In this document: piece by piece, positions 24,912 to 34,892 of the stretch
Layout of the letters: each line of letters opens with the position of its first letter
Numbering within the stretch: the first letter of the stretch is position 1
Assembly: GCF_007990755.1 (NCBI RefSeq)
Contig: NZ_BJXA01000070.1
Location: 1-50,230, forward strand
Source of the DNA: Nocardia ninae NBRC 108245
GTDB taxonomy: Bacteria > Actinomycetota > Actinomycetes > Mycobacteriales > Mycobacteriaceae
Length of the DNA stretch: 50,230 nucleotides
Direction: 5' to 3'
The notes under the pieces: generated by a model
The model's input: the letters and a program-made list of their open reading frames with translations, nothing else
The model's database searches: none
Told to the model about the DNA's origin: nothing
Program-made: the position numbers and the translations under genes

Positions 24912-25067
24912 ATGATCGTGCTCGGAGTCGTTCTCCTCATCGCCGGATTCCTCCTCGGCATCCCGTTGCTCACAGTCGCCGGATTCCTCGTCCTCATCCT
25001 GGGCGCGGTCCTGCTGGTCGCGGGCAGCACCGGCCACCCGATGGGTGGTCGGCGGCACTACTACTGA
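24912..25067 (+). CDS. DUF6131-like 51-aa membrane protein
   Basis: A short gene encoding MIVLGVVLLIAGFLL and a second hydrophobic helix, ending in GGRRHYY. The two-helix layout and the basic-aromatic end match the small actinobacterial DUF6131 family. Function unknown; such proteins are often stress-induced, and sigF is close by. It starts with ATG 59 nt after the preceding membrane-protein gene, in the same direction, with AGGTAG upstream, and is probably co-transcribed. Confidence 0.8.
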   Translation: MIVLGVVLLIAGFLLGIPLLTVAGFLVLILGAVLLVAGSTGHPMGGRRHYY

Positions 25068-25155
25068 GTGTCCGTCCCCTGATGCCAATGTTCTGTGGTG
25101 TCGGTCGGTCGGCGCGGGGGTGGCGGGCTACCGTTGTCCGGTAGCCGACCGACGA

Positions 25156-25923
25156 ATGGGGAATGCCTTGAGCAGCGACAACGCTACCCGGCTTGCGGTG
25201 CTGATCGACGCCGACAACGCCCAGCCCGGCATCGCCGACGGGTTGTTGGCGGAGGTCGCCAAGTACGGGACGGCGCATGTCAAGCGGGCCTACGGCGACT
25301 GGACCAGCACCAACCTGAAGGGCTGGAAGGATCAGCTGCTCGCGCAGTCGATCCAGCCGATCCAGCAGTTCGGCTACACCACCGGCAAGAACGCCACCGA
25401 CTCGGCGATGATCATCGACGCGATGGATCTGCTGTACACCGGCAACCTCGACGGCTTCGTGATCGTCTCCAGCGACAGCGATTTCACCCGCCTGGCCAGC
25501 CGCATCCGCGAATCCGGGCGCACCGTCTACGGATTCGGCCAGCACAAGACCCCCAAACCGTTCGTCGCCGCCTGCGACAAGTTCATCTACACCGAAAACC
25601 TCACCGGCACAACAGAAGAGTCGCCGACCCCGGCCCGCCGCACCGCCGCCAATCAACTCAAAGGCGACGCCAAACTGATGAACCTGCTCCGCAACGCCGT
25701 CGACGCCGCCTCCGACGACTCCGGCTGGGCCACCCTCTCCAGCGTCGGCTCGATCATCAACAAGCAGCGCCCCGACTTCGACCCCCGCACCTACGGCTAC
25801 AGCAAACTCGGCGAACTCTTCACCGCAACAACCCTTTTCGACCTGGACACCCGCAGCCCCGGCGAAGGCAAACAAGCCGTCACCTACGTCCGCGACCTCC
25901 GCAACCGCCCACCCGCGAAGTAA
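25156..25923 (+). CDS. NYN-domain RNase-like protein with OST-HTH
   Basis: A 255-residue cytoplasmic protein. Residues about 10-150 are a NYN/LabA-like PIN-fold domain with the acidic site residues in LAVLIDADNAQ, KNATDSAMIIDAMDLL and FVIVSSDSDFTRLA, typical of metal-dependent RNases. Residues 165-250 form an OST-HTH (LOTUS) domain (LMNLLRNAVDAASDDSGWATL onward), thought to bind RNA. The family is common in actinobacteria and its targets are unknown. The start is either ATG at 25156, without a clear ribosome binding site, or TTG at 25168, which has GGGGAA 5 nt upstream. Confidence 0.87.
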   Translation: MGNALSSDNATRLAVLIDADNAQPGIADGLLAEVAKYGTAHVKRAYGDWTSTNLKGWKDQLLAQSIQPIQQFGYTTGKNATDSAMIIDAMDLLYTGNLDGFVIVSSDSDFTRLASRIRESGRTVYGFGQHKTPKPFVAACDKFIYTENLTGTTEESPTPARRTAANQLKGDAKLMNLLRNAVDAASDDSGWATLSSVGSIINKQRPDFDPRTYGYSKLGELFTATTLFDLDTRSPGEGKQAVTYVRDLRNRPPAK

Positions 25924-25953
25924 CAGTCACTCCCGACTCAGCCGCCGAGCGGT

Positions 25954-27597
25954 TCAGCGTTCTAGGGGGACGGGGCGGTTGTCGGCGCGGCGGCGGCGGG
26001 GTGGGGTGCGGTCGTTGATGGCTTCGCCGACCATGGCGCGGACGGCGTCGCGGAGGCCGTAGAGGGGGTGGTTGGGGGTGGGGCCTGCGCCGGGGTCTTC
26101 GCGGAGTTCTTTCATGAGCGACCAGCAGAGGGCGAGCATGACGAGGACGAAGGGGAGGGAGACGAGGATGGTGGCGGTTTGCAAAGAGTTGAGGCCGCCT
26201 GCGACGAGGAGGACGGCGGCTACCGAGGCCATCAGGATGCCCCAGGTGATGACGAGCCAGGAGGGCGGATTGAGGGCGCCTCGGCTGGTGAGTGAGCCCA
26301 TGACGAGGGAGGCGGAGTCGGCGCTGGTGACGAAGTAGGTCATCACCAGGATCATCGACACCCAGGAGGTGATGGTGCCGCCGGGCAGCGCGTCGAGCAT
26401 GTCGAAGAGTGAGGCCTCGGCGTCGGCGGCGTTCGCGGTGAGGTCGGCGACGCCGGTAGTGGTCAACCGGATGGCGCTGCCGCCCATGATGCAGAACCAC
26501 ACCACGGTCACCCCGCTGGGCACCAGCAGCACCCCGATGAGAAATTCGCGGATGGTGCGGCCGCGCGAGATGCGCGCGATGAAGGTGCCCACGAACGGCG
26601 CCCAGGACAACCACCAGGCCCAGTAGAAGATCGTCCACGAACCGAGCCAAGCCGGGTCGGCGTAGGCGCCGGTCCGGGTGGCCATCGGCAGCAGGTTGGT
26701 CAGGTAGTTGCCGATGCTGGACGGAATGCTGTCGAGCACATACACCGTCGGCCCGAGCACGAAGACGAACAGCATGAGCAGCCCGGCCAGCAGAATATTG
26801 ACGGTGGACAGCCATTTGACGCCCTTGTGCAGCCCCGAGAACGCGGACAGCACGAAGGCGGCGCTGAGCGCGCCGATGATGATGAGCTGCACGGTCACCG
26901 TGTCCGGCGCACCCGCGGTGAGCTGCAAACCCTTCGCGACCTGCAACGCGCCGAGACCGAGACTGGTGGCCGTGCCGAAGACGGTCGCGAACACCGCCAG
27001 CAGATCGATGGCCTGCCCCGCCCACCCTTGCGCACGGCGCTCGCCGAGCAACGGCACGAAGGCGGCGGACAACCGATTGCCGCGTCCTTTCCGAAAACCC
27101 GCGTAGGCCAAGGCAAGTCCGACGATGCCGTAGATCGCCCACGGTGTGAGGGTCCAGTGGAACAACGAATACTGCAGTGCCGCACTGGCCGCCGCGGTGG
27201 TCTGCGGCTCGATCCCGGTCGACGGCGGCGGCTCGACGAAATGCTGCAGCGGCTCGCCGACGCCGTAGAACATCAACCCGATGCCCATGCCCGCGCTGAA
27301 CATCATGGCGATCCAGGCGAGGTTGCTGAACTCCGGTTTCGAGTCGTCCTTTCCGAGCCGGATCCGCCCGAAGCGACTAACCGCGATCACCACGCAGAGC
27401 ACGAGGAAGACGTCGGCGGAGACCACGAACAGCCAGTCGAAGTTGCCGAGCACCCAGTCCAGCGCGGTCTTCGACGCGGAGCCGAAGCTGTCCTTGCCCA
27501 GGGCCGCCCAACCGACGCCGGCGATCACCGTGGCGATGCCGATGCCGATGAGGCGGAGGTCGGGTCCGGTCGGGGTCGTGTCTTTGTCGGTAGCCAT
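25954..27597 (-). CDS. BCCT family betaine/choline/carnitine transporter
   Basis: A 547-residue, 12-helix secondary transporter. The Gly-rich Na+/substrate segment GMGIGLMFYGVGEPL in helix 3 and the helix 8 signature WTIFYWAWWLSWAPFVGTFIARISRGRTI (recognised by its WAWWLSW core, the aromatic quaternary-ammonium box) are present. The tail is basic (RRRRADNRP) and could sense osmotic stress as in BetP. ATG at 27597 has GAGGG just upstream; a TTG at 27606 has no ribosome binding site. It is convergent with the NYN gene and divergent from the GGT gene. Confidence 0.92.
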   Translation of the reverse strand: MATDKDTTPTGPDLRLIGIGIATVIAGVGWAALGKDSFGSASKTALDWVLGNFDWLFVVSADVFLVLCVVIAVSRFGRIRLGKDDSKPEFSNLAWIAMMFSAGMGIGLMFYGVGEPLQHFVEPPPSTGIEPQTTAAASAALQYSLFHWTLTPWAIYGIVGLALAYAGFRKGRGNRLSAAFVPLLGERRAQGWAGQAIDLLAVFATVFGTATSLGLGALQVAKGLQLTAGAPDTVTVQLIIIGALSAAFVLSAFSGLHKGVKWLSTVNILLAGLLMLFVFVLGPTVYVLDSIPSSIGNYLTNLLPMATRTGAYADPAWLGSWTIFYWAWWLSWAPFVGTFIARISRGRTIREFLIGVLLVPSGVTVVWFCIMGGSAIRLTTTGVADLTANAADAEASLFDMLDALPGGTITSWVSMILVMTYFVTSADSASLVMGSLTSRGALNPPSWLVITWGILMASVAAVLLVAGGLNSLQTATILVSLPFVLVMLALCWSLMKELREDPGAGPTPNHPLYGLRDAVRAMVGEAINDRTPPRRRRADNRPVPLER

Positions 27598-27753
27598 CGC
27601 CCTCAACTATTACGGGTAACGGCCGATTAGCCGAATGGACGCGCCGCTCCCAGACGCAGGTGCGTGCGGCGGTCTGGGCGGTGCGGACGGTATTTTCCAC
27701 AGGGAATCGCGCCGGTCCGGGCGCGGAGCGGGCGTGTGACCGGAGGGTTCGAG

Positions 27754-29520
27754 ATGTTCACCACCAGGCCGACTTTGCGGGGCACCTTCGGGATGGTGTC
27801 GTCCACCCACTGGCTGGCGTCGCAGTCCGCGATGGCCGTGCTCGAACGCGGCGGCAACGCCTACGACGCGGCGGTGGCCGCCGGATTCGTGCTGCACGTG
27901 GTGGAGCCGCACCTCAACGGGCCTGCGGGCGAGGCGCCGATGATCCTTGCTCCGGTGGGTGAACCGGTTCGCGTGCTGTGTGGGCAGGGACCCGCTCCCG
28001 CCGGCGCGAGCGCCGCGCACTATCGCGGGCTCGGGCTCGAATTCATTCCGGGCACCGGGCCGTTGGCGGCCGCGGTACCCGGCGCGTTCGACGCCTGGAT
28101 GGTGTTGCTGCGTGATTACGGCACGCGGTCGCTGGCCGAGTTGCTCAGCTTCGCCATCGGTTACGCGGAGGACGGGCACCCACCCGTGCCGCGGGTGCGG
28201 CAACAGGTGGAGGAGGTCCGCGAACTCTTCACCACCGAATGGACTTCTTCGGCTGAGGTGTACCTGCGCGACGGCATCGCGCCGAAACCCGGTGAGTTGT
28301 TCCGCAATCCGGCGCTGGGCCGGACGTGGCGCCGGTTGATCGACGAAGCCGTCGCCGCGGGCGGTGGCGACCGGGTGGCGGAAATCGAAGCGGCCCGGCG
28401 CATTTGGCGCAGCGGATTCGTCGCCGAGGCGATGCTGCGGCAGTCGGCGCGGCCCACCCTCGACACCAGCGGCGAGCGGCATGTCGGCACCCTGACGGCG
28501 GCGGACCTGGCCGACTGGTCGGCGACCTACGAGGCGCCCGCGACCTACGACTGGCAGGGCTGGACGTTGTGCAAGATGGGGCCGTGGAGTCAGGGACCCG
28601 TCTTCCTGCAGCAACTCGCTCTGCTGCCCGCGGATCTACCGGCTTACGGTTCCGCCGAGTACGTCCACCTGCTCATCGAGGGCGGCAAGCTGGCCATGGC
28701 CGACCGCGAGGCCTGGTACGGCGATGTGCCCGATGTGCCGGTGTCGGTGCTGCTTTCGGCGGAGTACAACGCGCAGCGGCGCGCGCTGATCGACGCGAAG
28801 GCCTCCTACGAACTGCGTCCCGGCAGCCCGGACGGGCGTACGCCACTGCTCAGCTCGCACATCGGCGGCTCGGGCTCGGTGGCCGACGAGCCGGGCGCGG
28901 GCGAGCCGTCACTGGCCAGTGCGGGCGAAACGCGAGGCGACACTTGCCATTTCGACATCGTCGACCGGTGGGGCAATATGATCTCGGCAACGCCGAGCGG
29001 CGGTTGGCTGCACTCCAATCCCGTCATCCCGGAGCTGGGTTTTCCGCTCGGCACCCGCCTGCAGATGGCCTGGCTGGACGAGGGCCTGCCGAATACCCTT
29101 GTGCCAGGCCATCGTCCGCGCACCACCCTGACCCCGACCTTGGCTTTGCGCGACGGCGTTCCGGTGCTCGCTTTCGGAACACCAGGCGGTGACCAGCAGG
29201 ACCAGTGGCAGTTGCACTTCTTCCTGTCCGTCGCCTACGGCGGCTTGGATCTGCAAGCCGCGATCGACGCACCGAATTGGCATGGCACGTCGTTTCCGAG
29301 CTCGTTCTACCCGCGGGACATGGAACCCGGCGGTGTCGTGGTGGAGTCCAGGATCGGCGAGTCGATCATCGACGACCTGCGCCGACGCGGACACGACGTC
29401 ACCGTCGGCGAACCCTGGTCGGAAGGTCGGCTGTGCGCCGTGGCTCGGGACCCGGAGTCGGGTGTGCTGTCGGCCGCCGCGAACCCGCGCGGCATGCAGG
29501 GCTACGCCGTGGGGCGTTGA
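27754..29520 (+). CDS. Gamma-glutamyltransferase family protein
   Basis: A 588-residue Ntn-hydrolase of the gamma-glutamyltransferase family, which matures by self-cleavage before a Thr. The large subunit starts with HWLASQSAMAVLERGGNAYDAAVA. The cleavage/nucleophile site is D-T397-C-H-F-D, followed by NMISATPSGG and the substrate-binding GTPGGDQQDQW. There is no signal peptide, so it is the cytoplasmic YwrD-like type rather than the exported glutathione enzyme. Substrate unknown. ATG at 27754 has GGAGGG 8 nt upstream. It converges with the GH65 gene. Confidence 0.88.
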   Translation: MFTTRPTLRGTFGMVSSTHWLASQSAMAVLERGGNAYDAAVAAGFVLHVVEPHLNGPAGEAPMILAPVGEPVRVLCGQGPAPAGASAAHYRGLGLEFIPGTGPLAAAVPGAFDAWMVLLRDYGTRSLAELLSFAIGYAEDGHPPVPRVRQQVEEVRELFTTEWTSSAEVYLRDGIAPKPGELFRNPALGRTWRRLIDEAVAAGGGDRVAEIEAARRIWRSGFVAEAMLRQSARPTLDTSGERHVGTLTAADLADWSATYEAPATYDWQGWTLCKMGPWSQGPVFLQQLALLPADLPAYGSAEYVHLLIEGGKLAMADREAWYGDVPDVPVSVLLSAEYNAQRRALIDAKASYELRPGSPDGRTPLLSSHIGGSGSVADEPGAGEPSLASAGETRGDTCHFDIVDRWGNMISATPSGGWLHSNPVIPELGFPLGTRLQMAWLDEGLPNTLVPGHRPRTTLTPTLALRDGVPVLAFGTPGGDQQDQWQLHFFLSVAYGGLDLQAAIDAPNWHGTSFPSSFYPRDMEPGGVVVESRIGESIIDDLRRRGHDVTVGEPWSEGRLCAVARDPESGVLSAAANPRGMQGYAVGR

Positions 29521-29539
29521 ATACGTGGCTGCGCGTTGG

Positions 29540-32233
29540 CTATTTCGAGGCGCTGACCTCTAGTTCGCGAAGCCCGGGATGAACGGCCGGATCGGCGGCC
29601 GTGACGCTCAATCGAATGTAGCGGGCAGAGATCGGGTTCGCGGATGCGCCGGTTGCCGGGTTGACGGTGACCGTCGTCCAGGTCTGGTTGTCGGCGGACA
29701 CCGAGATCGTGGACGTCGCAGGCGCGGGATCCGACCAGCGTGGAAGTATCCGGCCGACAAGCGTTTCGGCGCCCAGGTCGACAGTGAGGCTGCCTTGTTC
29801 GGCGTCGGGAGCCCAGCCGGTAGCGTTGCTGCCGTCGACGGCGGCGTCGGCGTAGCGGCCGGGTTCGGCCGAACTCACCGAGACGGGCTTGCAGCGGGCG
29901 ACGTTGTCGGTGGGCGTCAGGTCCGGTCGGCGGGTCTTGACGCTCAATGGCTGGTCACGGCTGACCAGGTGGGTGCCGGTCGCGGTCTGGACCCGCATCT
30001 CCGCACCGTCTTTCAGCGTGACCTTCGTGTCATCGGGTCCGATCTCGGCGTCGAAAGTTCGGCCCTGCCAACGCATGCCACGGATATGCAGCCCAGAACT
30101 CAGATCCGGGGGCAGCATCGGATCGATGCGAACCTCGTCGGCCCGCAGTCGCAGCCCGAGCAGGCCGTTGGTGAACGTTTGCAGGAAACCGCCCGCGGCG
30201 GTGACGAAGGTGAACGCAGGCGCGCCCGCCAGCGGATCCTTGGCACCCGCCTTGCTGCCGCGGGCCTCCGCGAACTGCCCGAACGGCGCGCGCACGAACG
30301 GCCGCACCGCGCGCTCGAGGTAGGTGTCGGTCGCGCAGCCCGGCGTGCCGATGGCCGCGGCGTCGATGGCATGCACCGAGTCGGTCATCGCGGGCCCGTC
30401 GGGATCGGTGCGCTCGGCGTAATATTCGAGCGTGTTGGTCGAAACCTCCTGCGACATAGGCCATTCCAGGGGATAGATCAGCAGCACGCTGTCCGCCTGC
30501 TTGAGCGAGGTCCCGGGATAGCCGTCGTACTGGGCGAATATCTGCCGGGCCGGGTCGAAGGGCATGCGCAGGTGCTCGGCGCTCGCGGTCCACTCGGGCG
30601 GGGCAGGCTCGCCGAGGATCTCGGCGGCCCGAGCCGCATTGCGCAGCGCCAGCGCGGCAACCGCGTTGGTGTAGACCCCGTCTTTGACGCCGTTGCTGTA
30701 CTCGTCGGGGCCCGCGACATTGTCGATCGAGTAGCTGCCGTCGGGGTTCGGCGTCACCCGCGAAGCCCAGAACTCGGCCAGGTTCCGCATGATCGGCCAA
30801 CTGCGATCGCGCAGGAAGCCGGTGTCGCCGGTGGCGAGGTAGTACTGCCAGGCCGCGAGGGAGATGTCGCCTTGCAGATGTATCTGGGTCAGGCAGTGCG
30901 GCGGATCCCAGCTGTGGCATTCCGCGAGGGCGCCCCGGCTCGCGCTGGTCCACGGGTAGAAGGCCCCGCGGTAGCCCAGCTGCTGGGCATTCGCTTGCGC
31001 GGCAGGCAAAGTCTTGTAGCGGTACTCCACCACGGACTTGGCGAGATCGGGCGCCAACTGGAGCAGGCCGGGGAACATCCAGATGTCGGCGTCCCAGAAC
31101 ACGGCGCCCGCGTAGTTGTCGCTGCTGAGACCGACGGGCGAAACGCTGTTGTCCTGTTGGGCATTCGTGCTCGAGTACAGCGAATAGAGCGCACCACGGG
31201 TCCACGACTGTAGGTCGGGGTTGCCGGGTATCTCGAGATCGCCCTGCCACAACGAGCGCCAGGCCGCCGCCGTGCCCGCAAGCAGGTCCGGCCAGCCCTT
31301 GCGTGCCGCCCGGAGCGCGGCGTCGTGCGCGGCCGCCGCGGGATCGGCGGTGGTGAGCGTGGTGTCGACGCCGACGAATTTGGTTACCTCGTAAGACTTT
31401 CCGGCTTGCACGGTGAGTCGCGTCTGCTGGCTGGCGGTGAGATCCCGCGCCGTCGACTGCTGTGCAGCTCCTGTGCTCAGTACCGACGCCACCGCGCCGT
31501 CGACGCCGGTGCCGTCGGTGCGGAAGCCGACCCGGATGCCGTCAGCGCCCGCGTCGCCGTAGGTCTGGGTCATCCGTCGGGCGCCCGCGCCGTCGAGCAC
31601 ATCGGTCACGGTGAGCTCCCCGGACCACTGTGGGACGAGGGTGAGATGGACCGCGCCCACATGCTGGTCGACCTGATCCGTGATGACGTCGTACACCAGA
31701 TCGGTGGCCTTACCGTCCCGGTTGGTCCACGTGAGCGCGGTGCGCACCAGCCCGCAGCGCAGGTAGCGGGTCTGGGTGAAGTTCGTGATTCGCTCGGCCG
31801 GTGTGTCGGCCGCGTAGGTATCGGCGCCGACACCGACAGTGAGCGCGGACCAGTTCGGGATGGCGGCGGCGACCTCCCGATCGTCGGCCAGCGCAGGCGT
31901 GTGCCCATACAGGCCGGCGACGAAAGCGCCGTCGTAGCGCGGTGTGTACAGCGGCCAGCCGCTGGGCTCACCCGTCGACACATATCCGGCGCCACGGGGT
32001 GGCACGCGCAACCCGAGATAGCCGTTGCCGACGAACGGATGCCGTTCGAAACCGGCGTCCACCTCGGCGTTCGACGACATCCAGCCCGGCGCGGCGGCGG
32101 CATCGTCATTCGGGCAGGCGGACGCGGACTGCTCCTGCGGGTTGTGCCGGACGGCGAACACCACCCCGACCGCCACCAACGCCACCGCTACGACCAGCGC
32201 GATGCCGATCAGGATCGTGGTGCGAGAACGCAT
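29540..32233 (-). CDS. Membrane-anchored GH65 hydrolase with F5/8C-like domain
   Basis: An 897-residue extracytoplasmic protein. Residues 8-28 are an uncleaved or late-cleaved hydrophobic anchor. A glycoside hydrolase family 65 module follows: N-terminal beta domain from about 50, (alpha/alpha)6 barrel from about 330 with GAVFWDADIWMFPGLL and the general-acid segment VAGPDEYSNGVKDG, then a C-terminal beta domain. The last 130 residues (VSVSSAEPGRYADAAVDGSNATGWAPD in its start) are a discoidin/CBM32-like sugar-binding domain. Acid trehalases of fungi and some actinobacteria have this layout, so external trehalose or another alpha-glucoside is the likely substrate. GGAGG precedes ATG at 32233. 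Confidence 0.88.
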   Translation of the reverse strand: MRSRTTILIGIALVVAVALVAVGVVFAVRHNPQEQSASACPNDDAAAAPGWMSSNAEVDAGFERHPFVGNGYLGLRVPPRGAGYVSTGEPSGWPLYTPRYDGAFVAGLYGHTPALADDREVAAAIPNWSALTVGVGADTYAADTPAERITNFTQTRYLRCGLVRTALTWTNRDGKATDLVYDVITDQVDQHVGAVHLTLVPQWSGELTVTDVLDGAGARRMTQTYGDAGADGIRVGFRTDGTGVDGAVASVLSTGAAQQSTARDLTASQQTRLTVQAGKSYEVTKFVGVDTTLTTADPAAAAHDAALRAARKGWPDLLAGTAAAWRSLWQGDLEIPGNPDLQSWTRGALYSLYSSTNAQQDNSVSPVGLSSDNYAGAVFWDADIWMFPGLLQLAPDLAKSVVEYRYKTLPAAQANAQQLGYRGAFYPWTSASRGALAECHSWDPPHCLTQIHLQGDISLAAWQYYLATGDTGFLRDRSWPIMRNLAEFWASRVTPNPDGSYSIDNVAGPDEYSNGVKDGVYTNAVAALALRNAARAAEILGEPAPPEWTASAEHLRMPFDPARQIFAQYDGYPGTSLKQADSVLLIYPLEWPMSQEVSTNTLEYYAERTDPDGPAMTDSVHAIDAAAIGTPGCATDTYLERAVRPFVRAPFGQFAEARGSKAGAKDPLAGAPAFTFVTAAGGFLQTFTNGLLGLRLRADEVRIDPMLPPDLSSGLHIRGMRWQGRTFDAEIGPDDTKVTLKDGAEMRVQTATGTHLVSRDQPLSVKTRRPDLTPTDNVARCKPVSVSSAEPGRYADAAVDGSNATGWAPDAEQGSLTVDLGAETLVGRILPRWSDPAPATSTISVSADNQTWTTVTVNPATGASANPISARYIRLSVTAADPAVHPGLRELEVSASK

Positions 32234-32423
32234 GCCGTACCTCCATGTGACGCATGGACGATGGTGTCGTGCTCGGCTACGCGGGTCCGGGTCCAGCGGG
32301 ATATGACGGGGACAGCCGACCAGTGGTCATCCTATGATCGCTCGTCGGCGGCGATTCGGCCACGTCGATCCGCCCGCAGGTATCGGGAAGTCTTCTCGTC
32401 ACGTGGTCGCGCGTTCGCGCTCC

Positions 32424-33371
32424 TTACGGCGTCGCAGTGCGGGCGTTCGGGTCGAAGCCACCGGGAATCTCGTAGATCAGGCCGGTGAATGTCGCTCCGA
32501 AGAGGCGGCCCGCCGAAAAGCCGGTACTACCGCGACCGTAGGTGAGCACGCTCGTCATCGGATTGCCGCCGCCGAGGACGCAGTACTGGTTCGGTGCGTC
32601 GATCCGGATGACCTGTCCTGCCGTGTTGAGGGGCACCACCGGGCGGTCCAGCGAATCGAGGGTCAGGCCGTCCGGCGCGGCGAGCGCGTCGCCACCACCG
32701 AGATCGAGCAGCGACTGCGGCGCACCCGGGTTGGCGGTGGGGATCCGGCTCACCCCGGGGTTGGCGAATGTCCTGCTGACATAAAGGTATTCGTCGTCGT
32801 TGCCGAGGACCGCACCGTTCGCGCTCGGGAACGACGCCCAATCGGCCTGGACCGCACCGTTCGAGTAGACCCGGCCGACCAGATTGCCGAAGTCGTTGGT
32901 GGCGTAGCCGGTTCCGTCCTGCGCGACGTCCATGCCGTTCGCGGCACTGAGCCCCGCAGCGTAGGGCGCGACGGCACCGGTATCCGGGTCGAGGGTGATG
33001 ATCCCGGCGTGGCGCAGCGTGTCACCGGCGAAAGAGCGCGCGTCCGCGCCATAGCCGACCAGCAACTTATCGTCCGGCGTCCAAGCGAGGGCACCGCCAC
33101 CGCCGCTCGGCACGGTGGCAATGGGCACCGGCACCGCGCCGGGCGCGTCGATGCGATACACCCGTCCGGTCGCCAGATCCGTGGTGAAGGCGCGGCCGCG
33201 TGCATCGACGGTCAGTCCTTCGAGTGCCCCGGGCAGTGCCGCGGCAGGCACCGTCGGTTGTCCCGCGCCGCCGCACACCGGCGCGGCGTGCGCTGCGGGC
33301 GCGACCACCGCCGACAACCCGGCGAACGTCAGTGCGGCCACGATGATCGCGGCTTTGTCCATGGTGCTCAT
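32424..33371 (-). CDS. Exported SMP-30-like beta-propeller protein
   Basis: A 315-residue secreted protein with a signal peptide (hydrophobic core AAIIVAALTFAGLSAVV, cleavage near AAHAAP). The mature part has repeated blades of the SMP-30/gluconolactonase type (LEGLTVDARGRAFTTD, GALAWTPDDKLLVGYG, NGMDVAQDGTGYATND, PDGLTLDSLDRPVVPLN). Two cysteines (near the mature N-terminus and in QYCVLGGG) could form a disulphide that staples the propeller. Lactonase activity is possible but metal ligands are not certain. The ATG at 33371 has GAGG 7-8 nt upstream; ATG at 33362 is an alternative. Confidence 0.8.
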   Translation of the reverse strand: MSTMDKAAIIVAALTFAGLSAVVAPAAHAAPVCGGAGQPTVPAAALPGALEGLTVDARGRAFTTDLATGRVYRIDAPGAVPVPIATVPSGGGGALAWTPDDKLLVGYGADARSFAGDTLRHAGIITLDPDTGAVAPYAAGLSAANGMDVAQDGTGYATNDFGNLVGRVYSNGAVQADWASFPSANGAVLGNDDEYLYVSRTFANPGVSRIPTANPGAPQSLLDLGGGDALAAPDGLTLDSLDRPVVPLNTAGQVIRIDAPNQYCVLGGGNPMTSVLTYGRGSTGFSAGRLFGATFTGLIYEIPGGFDPNARTATP

Positions 33372-33631
33372 GCATACCTCGGCTGTCTCTGCTGGGTGCG
33401 ACTCGCCGCCACGGAGCCCGAAGCGCCGGAGGAAGCCTGGGAAATCCAGTGCAGTATGCGCTCCTGGCGGCGGAAGATCATGTACGCCGGTTGCCCCGGC
33501 GTGGCACCGGCAAACCCGCGAGACGGTCAGCGCCGCACCGCGTTTGCGATCGGGCGGGCTACGCTTCGGAGAGATCGGCCGAGGTGGCAGAGACGAGGTG
33601 CTGGTCGCCTCCGGTGTGAAGGAGTGGTGCG

Positions 33632-34099
33632 GTGAGTGAAGAGGTGGAGACTCCGCCGTTCGCGGAGATCGTCAACGGGGCACTGGAATTCACCATTCCG
33701 ATCGCGCACCGGATGAGGGTGACCGCGGTCGACGTGCGGCGCGGGTTCGCGGCGACGACGGTACCGATCGAGGGCAACGGCAACCACTACGGGGTGATGT
33801 ACGCCGGGGTGCTGTTCACGGTGGCCGAGATCCTCGGTGGCGCGATCGCGATCGCCACCTTCGACAACTCCGAGTTCTACCCGCTGGTCAAGGACCTGCA
33901 CGTGTTCTTCCGCAAGCCTGCGAAGACGGATGTGCGCGCCGAGGCGCGGTTGTCCGAGGACGAGATCGCGCGGATTGCCGAAGAAGCCGCTGCCACGGGG
34001 AAGTCGAACTTCACGTTGACCGCCGTGGTCACCGATGCCGACGGCGTTGTCGTCGCGGAGACCGAGGGGCTTTATCAACTGCGGGCGCACGGCAAGTAA
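33632..34099 (+). CDS. Hotdog-fold thioesterase-like protein (YiiD_C/DUF4442 type)
   Basis: A 155-residue single hotdog domain. The central helix HYGVMYAGVLFTVAEILGG is the acyl-binding helix of this fold, preceded by strands GFAATTVPIEGNGN and followed by FYPLVKDLHVFFRKPAK. It has no canonical acidic catalytic residue of the 4-hydroxybenzoyl-CoA type that I can point to, which is typical for the DUF4442/YiiD_C branch. Probably an acyl-CoA or acyl-carrier thioesterase. GTG at 33632 has AAGGAG 8 nt upstream. Monocistronic by position. Confidence 0.78.
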   Translation: MSEEVETPPFAEIVNGALEFTIPIAHRMRVTAVDVRRGFAATTVPIEGNGNHYGVMYAGVLFTVAEILGGAIAIATFDNSEFYPLVKDLHVFFRKPAKTDVRAEARLSEDEIARIAEEAAATGKSNFTLTAVVTDADGVVVAETEGLYQLRAHGK

Positions 34100-34358
34100 G
34101 GGTTCGGCGCCGAACCGTTCGTCGCGAGGATTTACCCCCTTTTCGAGGCGTGCACAGCGAGGTTTTCTTTGTTGTCCCGCTGAGTGGGACACCGCCGTGT
34201 CGTCGTGCGACCGGCGCCACAATTTCGTGGTGATCTCAGGCACATAACGTAACAATCTCAGTGCTCGACGGCGATTCTTCTTGCCTGCTCGAGATGCATA
34301 AATGACATAACCCTCCAGTTGGGGTTCAGGAAGTTCCGGCGTGATCGGCGCGTGATTA

Positions 34359-34452
34359 GTAGCGACTTCTTCGCTACCGTCGCCGGAGCCCGATCGATGA
34401 CGGGCTCGAACTCGAACCGTTGAATGCCGGTGACCCTGTCCCACGGTTCGAG
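34359..34452 (+). promoter_or_regulatory. Hairpin-rich leader of rpf
   Basis: Three perfect hairpins in a row: GTAGCGA/TCGCTAC (34359-34365 with 34371-34377), GAGCCCG/CGGGCTC (34386-34392 with 34401-34407) and CTCGAACCGT/ACGGTTCGAG (34411-34420 with 34443-34452). A further CCCC/GGGG stem follows before the rpf ribosome binding site. In Streptomyces and mycobacteria some rpf genes carry a c-di-AMP (ydaO) riboswitch leader; I do not see its conserved core here. The rest of the 425-bp gap (34100-34358) holds only a short TGTCCC/GGGACA hairpin at 34173-34191. Confidence 0.5.
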
Positions 34453-34506
34453 GATCCCCGACCTCCCTGGGGACAGGGGCACGGCGAGCAGATGCCGGGC
34501 CGGTAG

Positions 34507-34854
<348 letters not shown>

Positions 34855-34863
34855 TGCGTCTCC

Positions 34864-34892
34864 GGCGCCTACCGCGCAACGCGGTAGGCGCC
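34864..34892 (+). terminator. rpf terminator hairpin
   Basis: A perfect 12-bp stem GGCGCCTACCGC/GCGGTAGGCGCC with a 5-nt loop, 10 nt after the rpf stop. There is no U-tract beyond GGGCTATTTC, as is usual in high-GC actinobacteria. Confidence 0.8.
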
